64,000 nucleotides of DNA, from NCBI RefSeq assembly GCF_002224675.1, contig NZ_NMPZ01000023.1:1-64000 (forward strand). Reading direction: 5' to 3'. The position numbers and the translations under genes were made by a program. This document shows positions 61,509 through 64,000 of the stretch, one piece after another. The notes beneath the pieces were generated by a model. That model was given only the letters and a program-made list of their open reading frames with translations, made no database searches and was not told the DNA's origin. This DNA is from Segatella copri (lineage in GTDB: Bacteria > Bacteroidota > Bacteroidia > Bacteroidales > Bacteroidaceae). Position 1 is the first letter of the stretch; the number at the start of each line of letters is the position of its first letter.

Positions 61509-61720
61509 ATTATGTATTCAACTGTGTCCCCAATACCTTGAAGGGAATTTTAATTCCAAAAATATATTTATTTTTTATCTATAATTATACGGAGACTTAA
61601 AATCTCTTTTATGAAATATAGGAGTAGGAAAAAGAATGCTAAAAAAAGAAAATCACTGATTATCAGCTTAATATATGATTTTTAACAGTTTTTTCTTTTT
61701 CAGACCTTTTTTTTATGCCA

Positions 61721-63352
61721 TTACTTTATGTAATATTTACTATCAAATCGAGTGCCCTCTTTTTCTATCTCCTTCCCAACCATAGAATAGAGCATCTTTC
61801 GAATCTCTTTCATATCTATATCAGGAATGCGCTCTGCTATATCAGATATTTTACTCAAAGGATGGACACGGAGATCTTCCATAATTAGTGCCTTAAGAAC
61901 ATGTGGTTCTATAGTCTTCAAACTAGTAACAATGTTAGATTTTGCATTTTTCAGCAAAGTTGTATTGATTTGGAAAAATGATCCTTTCTTGACGCCACCT
62001 TTCGTTATCAGATTGCTTTTGTCTAAGTTATCGATATAGCTTCTCAATCGTTCTTCTGCAGATAGCTGGAGAACTTTAGATAAATCAGTTGCGGCAATGC
62101 GTTTCTCTCTGGCTATGATGCCGAAAGCTATCTTGTTCTTTTGGGAAAGCTGATAATTATGGTCAACATAATCCATCAGGCGAACAACTTCTTTATCCGT
62201 AATCTCTGCACTTTGATATACTGTGACAGTGTTGAATGTTGATTCTATCTCAGGTTGTTTCTTTGCTTCAACGGCATCCAACTCATAAATCAAGTCATAT
62301 CCAGAGCCCTCGCCTTCCATCAATCCAAGTGCAGTCAGTATCTCAATCATATTCGGATTACGTCTGTGCTTGGTATGAAGGATGTTGTCTTTGGTTACAC
62401 CCAAAGGGAGACCACCAGGATTGGAGATGCTGATATAACCTGGATATACCTTGATTGTGATGTCGTTAGAGATGGTTCTTGAGCTATGAGCCAAACTGTT
62501 AACAAGCAACTCTCTGATTAAGTTCTCGTTATAATAACGTACAGTCTTACGGAAGAGTCCATTAGGCATCTCATAGCTATAGGTCAACTCTACAGCCTTA
62601 TCCATAATATCTTCCAAAAGTTCTTTCGGATTACGTGTGTTGTCACGCCATTCCAATTTGTTGGTCTTGTTCTCCAAGTCATCATATACGATATATTGCA
62701 CAGTGATAGGATAGCAAATACGGCTACGCTGTTTGGCTGTACCAATCCATAAGACACCAAGATTGGTCATCTTGTTTCCGTCAAGAAGGTGGTACTGTTC
62801 GCCAATTTCGATATCGTCGAGCTGCTTGATATGCTGCTTCACTCTATCAGATTGGCGTATATCATTAGCGAATTTTGAGAGATTCGTCTTATTCTCATCT
62901 TCCAACTCAAACTGTGTTGGTACAAGTTCCCATTGGAAAGCTCCTTTCTCTTCTCCAACACGTTGGATATCCTCACTACGAACCGGCTCACATTTGTCAG
63001 CGACACGGATATACATCTTGCCATCAGAAGTGGTGGCATATGAATGGAGTGAAGGGAATACTGTGATGGCAAAGTACTGGCTGCCAGTTTCGTCTGCACA
63101 GATGTCGCCTACTGCAAGACCAACATTGAAACAAAGTCCACGCAATCTTGTAACGGCACTATTTGCCTCTTCTTGCGATATAACTTGATTGGGAGCAGGC
63201 TTCTTTGTCTTGTCTTCCACGCCAATCATAATCTGTCCTCCTTGTGCATTGGCTAAAGCTACACAAGTGGTGGAGAGTTCTTTGAATCCTTTCTCTCCAG
63301 TTCGAATCTTTTGCAGACTCTTGTATTCTATCTTTTGTTGTTCTGTATTCAT
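61721..63352 (-). CDS. ATP-binding protein with Schlafen AlbA_2 domain
   Basis: The 543-residue protein carries an N-terminal AlbA_2/Schlafen domain (about 5-135, IEYKSLQKIRTGEKGFKELS then NAQGGQIMIGVED) and a GHKL-type ATP-binding region (about 265-345, ELLVNSLAHSS and ISISNPGGLP), followed by winged-helix-like segments. Such proteins are often called transcriptional regulators or helicase-related, and some lie in defence islands, but no activity is established for this type. The -7 box is at 63380-63387. It lies beside the right copy of the repeat element. Confidence 0.88.
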   Translation of the reverse strand: MNTEQQKIEYKSLQKIRTGEKGFKELSTTCVALANAQGGQIMIGVEDKTKKPAPNQVISQEEANSAVTRLRGLCFNVGLAVGDICADETGSQYFAITVFPSLHSYATTSDGKMYIRVADKCEPVRSEDIQRVGEEKGAFQWELVPTQFELEDENKTNLSKFANDIRQSDRVKQHIKQLDDIEIGEQYHLLDGNKMTNLGVLWIGTAKQRSRICYPITVQYIVYDDLENKTNKLEWRDNTRNPKELLEDIMDKAVELTYSYEMPNGLFRKTVRYYNENLIRELLVNSLAHSSRTISNDITIKVYPGYISISNPGGLPLGVTKDNILHTKHRRNPNMIEILTALGLMEGEGSGYDLIYELDAVEAKKQPEIESTFNTVTVYQSAEITDKEVVRLMDYVDHNYQLSQKNKIAFGIIAREKRIAATDLSKVLQLSAEERLRSYIDNLDKSNLITKGGVKKGSFFQINTTLLKNAKSNIVTSLKTIEPHVLKALIMEDLRVHPLSKISDIAERIPDIDMKEIRKMLYSMVGKEIEKEGTRFDSKYYIK

Positions 63353-63379
63353 GTTTACTTGTTAATCTTTAAACAGCTA

Positions 63380-63387
63380 CAAAGATA
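63380..63387 (-). promoter_or_regulatory. Promoter -7 box for the AlbA_2 gene
   Basis: TATCTTTG on the minus strand, 28 bases before the start. Confidence 0.6.
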
Positions 63388-63534
63388 ATATTTTTCTTTG
63401 AGAATAGGGAATATATTCAGGAGGAAAATATATTTTCTTTGTGATTTTTTTAGTTTAGGGCGAAAACCTCTATGTATGGGGCTAAACTAAATGAAAGTAT
63501 GTGAAATGAAGCCTTACTTTTGGCAATCACTATA

Positions 63535-64000
63535 GATAGGCATCGACCACATACGTGAAAAAAGTTTTTTAGCGAAAAAAGTCTCATAGTCTCATTTTTG
63601 TTTAAAAAATATAGTTTAAGCACTTGTTATATAAAGAATTAGCAACAATGAGACTTCTCTGTTTTAGCGCCGAGAAGTCTCATTGATGTATCATGGAAGT
63701 ATCATTGACTGCACTTTTAGCTAATGCGTCTACTATTTCTGTTTTATGAAATTGATAGTGTCTACCTTTCTAGTTTATAAAGTAAAAAAGTGTCTACTGA
63801 AATCAGGAAAAGTCAGTTCTTCAGATGGTCCCTCTATGCCCTTCGGTTGGTCCTTCTGTGCCCGTTACACGGGCATCCGTAGCCCCAGTACTGGGCACTC
63901 GTTGCCCACAATGTGGGCAACGAGTGCCCAAACATCGGACTTATTTTTGGGCAATATTCTTTTGATTCTTTGCGATATTTAAAACGTTTAAACTGGCTTT
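63535..64000. repeat. Composite non-coding repeat element, right copy (cut by window end)
   Basis: The block at 63535-63599 (TACGTGAAAAAAGTTTTTT ... GTCTCATTTTT) matches the outer blocks of the element at 901-1622. It is followed by the hairpin 63647-63686, a GATGTATCAT/GAAGTATCAT pair 11 bp apart (63685, 63696) and the 11-bp-spaced array 63790-64000. The order of blocks is the same as on the left, but the array is inverted relative to them. No gene is supported in 63353-64000. Confidence 0.7.
63790..64000. repeat. GGGC/GCCC array with exact 11-bp spacing, right copy
   Basis: Boxes lie at 63826, 63837, 63848, 63859, 63870, 63881, 63892, 63903, 63914 and 63925, alternating GG and CC types, every step 11 bp. 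It is the inverted counterpart of 1089-1324, from GTGTCTAC at 63790 to the CAGTTTAAAC region at the window end. Confidence 0.75.

Overview
The window reads as chromosome from a gut Bacteroidales bacterium, most likely Prevotella or Segatella (copri-like). The evidence is SusC/SusD pairs, a hybrid two-component system, a PorT-type protein, GH97/GH32/GH43/GH92/GH95 enzymes, the near absence of Shine-Dalgarno sites, and Bacteroidetes promoter -7 boxes (TAnnTTTG) in front of almost every transcription unit. Species is inferred; there is no rRNA to check it.

Layout. 1-767: 5'-truncated hsdS piece running off the left edge. 901-1622: composite non-coding repeat element. 1630-3630: GH97 enzyme. 3957-11737: housekeeping run (hflX, DUF4954 protein, M16 protease, class I fumarase). 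12025-24660: fructan utilisation locus made of fructokinase, MFS sugar transporter, GH32, SusD, SusC, an unusual membrane regulator and a second GH32. 24836-30132: DUF4143 ATPase, a TonB-dependent outer-membrane protein and dinB. 30196-30520: gene-free, strand-skewed stretch that may encode an RNA. 30659-35788: GH92 and a full hybrid two-component regulator. 36069-49543: aspA, an AraC regulator, a DnaA-box cluster, one tRNA, lptG-ribBA, an aspartate aminotransferase, an ExbB-ExbD-ExbD-TonB operon with a PstS-like lipoprotein and a TPR protein, and a 55-residue ferredoxin. 49772-59585: porT, then a SusC/D-less hemicellulose-type cluster (GH43, GH95, GH43-CBM6-GH43, GH43-CBM6). 59863-63352: two ATPase/accessory genes. 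63535-64000: a second copy of the left-edge repeat.

How it works together. SusC/SusD should import fructo-oligosaccharides. Two exported GH32 enzymes without a lipobox should cut them in the periplasm. The MFS permease imports fructose and the PfkB kinase phosphorylates it. No surface endo-fructanase is visible, so inulin or short fructans are likelier than levan. The local regulator has the fructose-sensor periplasmic fold, one membrane helix and an AraC domain, but lacks the histidine kinase and receiver modules of its 933-residue relative at 32987-35788. A palindromic operator with ATCGTTCA half-sites lies upstream of the transporter, susC, second GH32 and lone TonB-dependent receptor units, and half-sites also lie upstream of the candidate RNA. 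These are therefore best read as one regulon.

Most notable items: the kinase-less transmembrane AraC regulator and its operator set; the C-depleted candidate RNA; the repeat family carrying GGGC/GCCC boxes at exact 11-bp spacing at both window ends; and two DnaA-box clusters, one of them three perfect boxes inside a coding linker.
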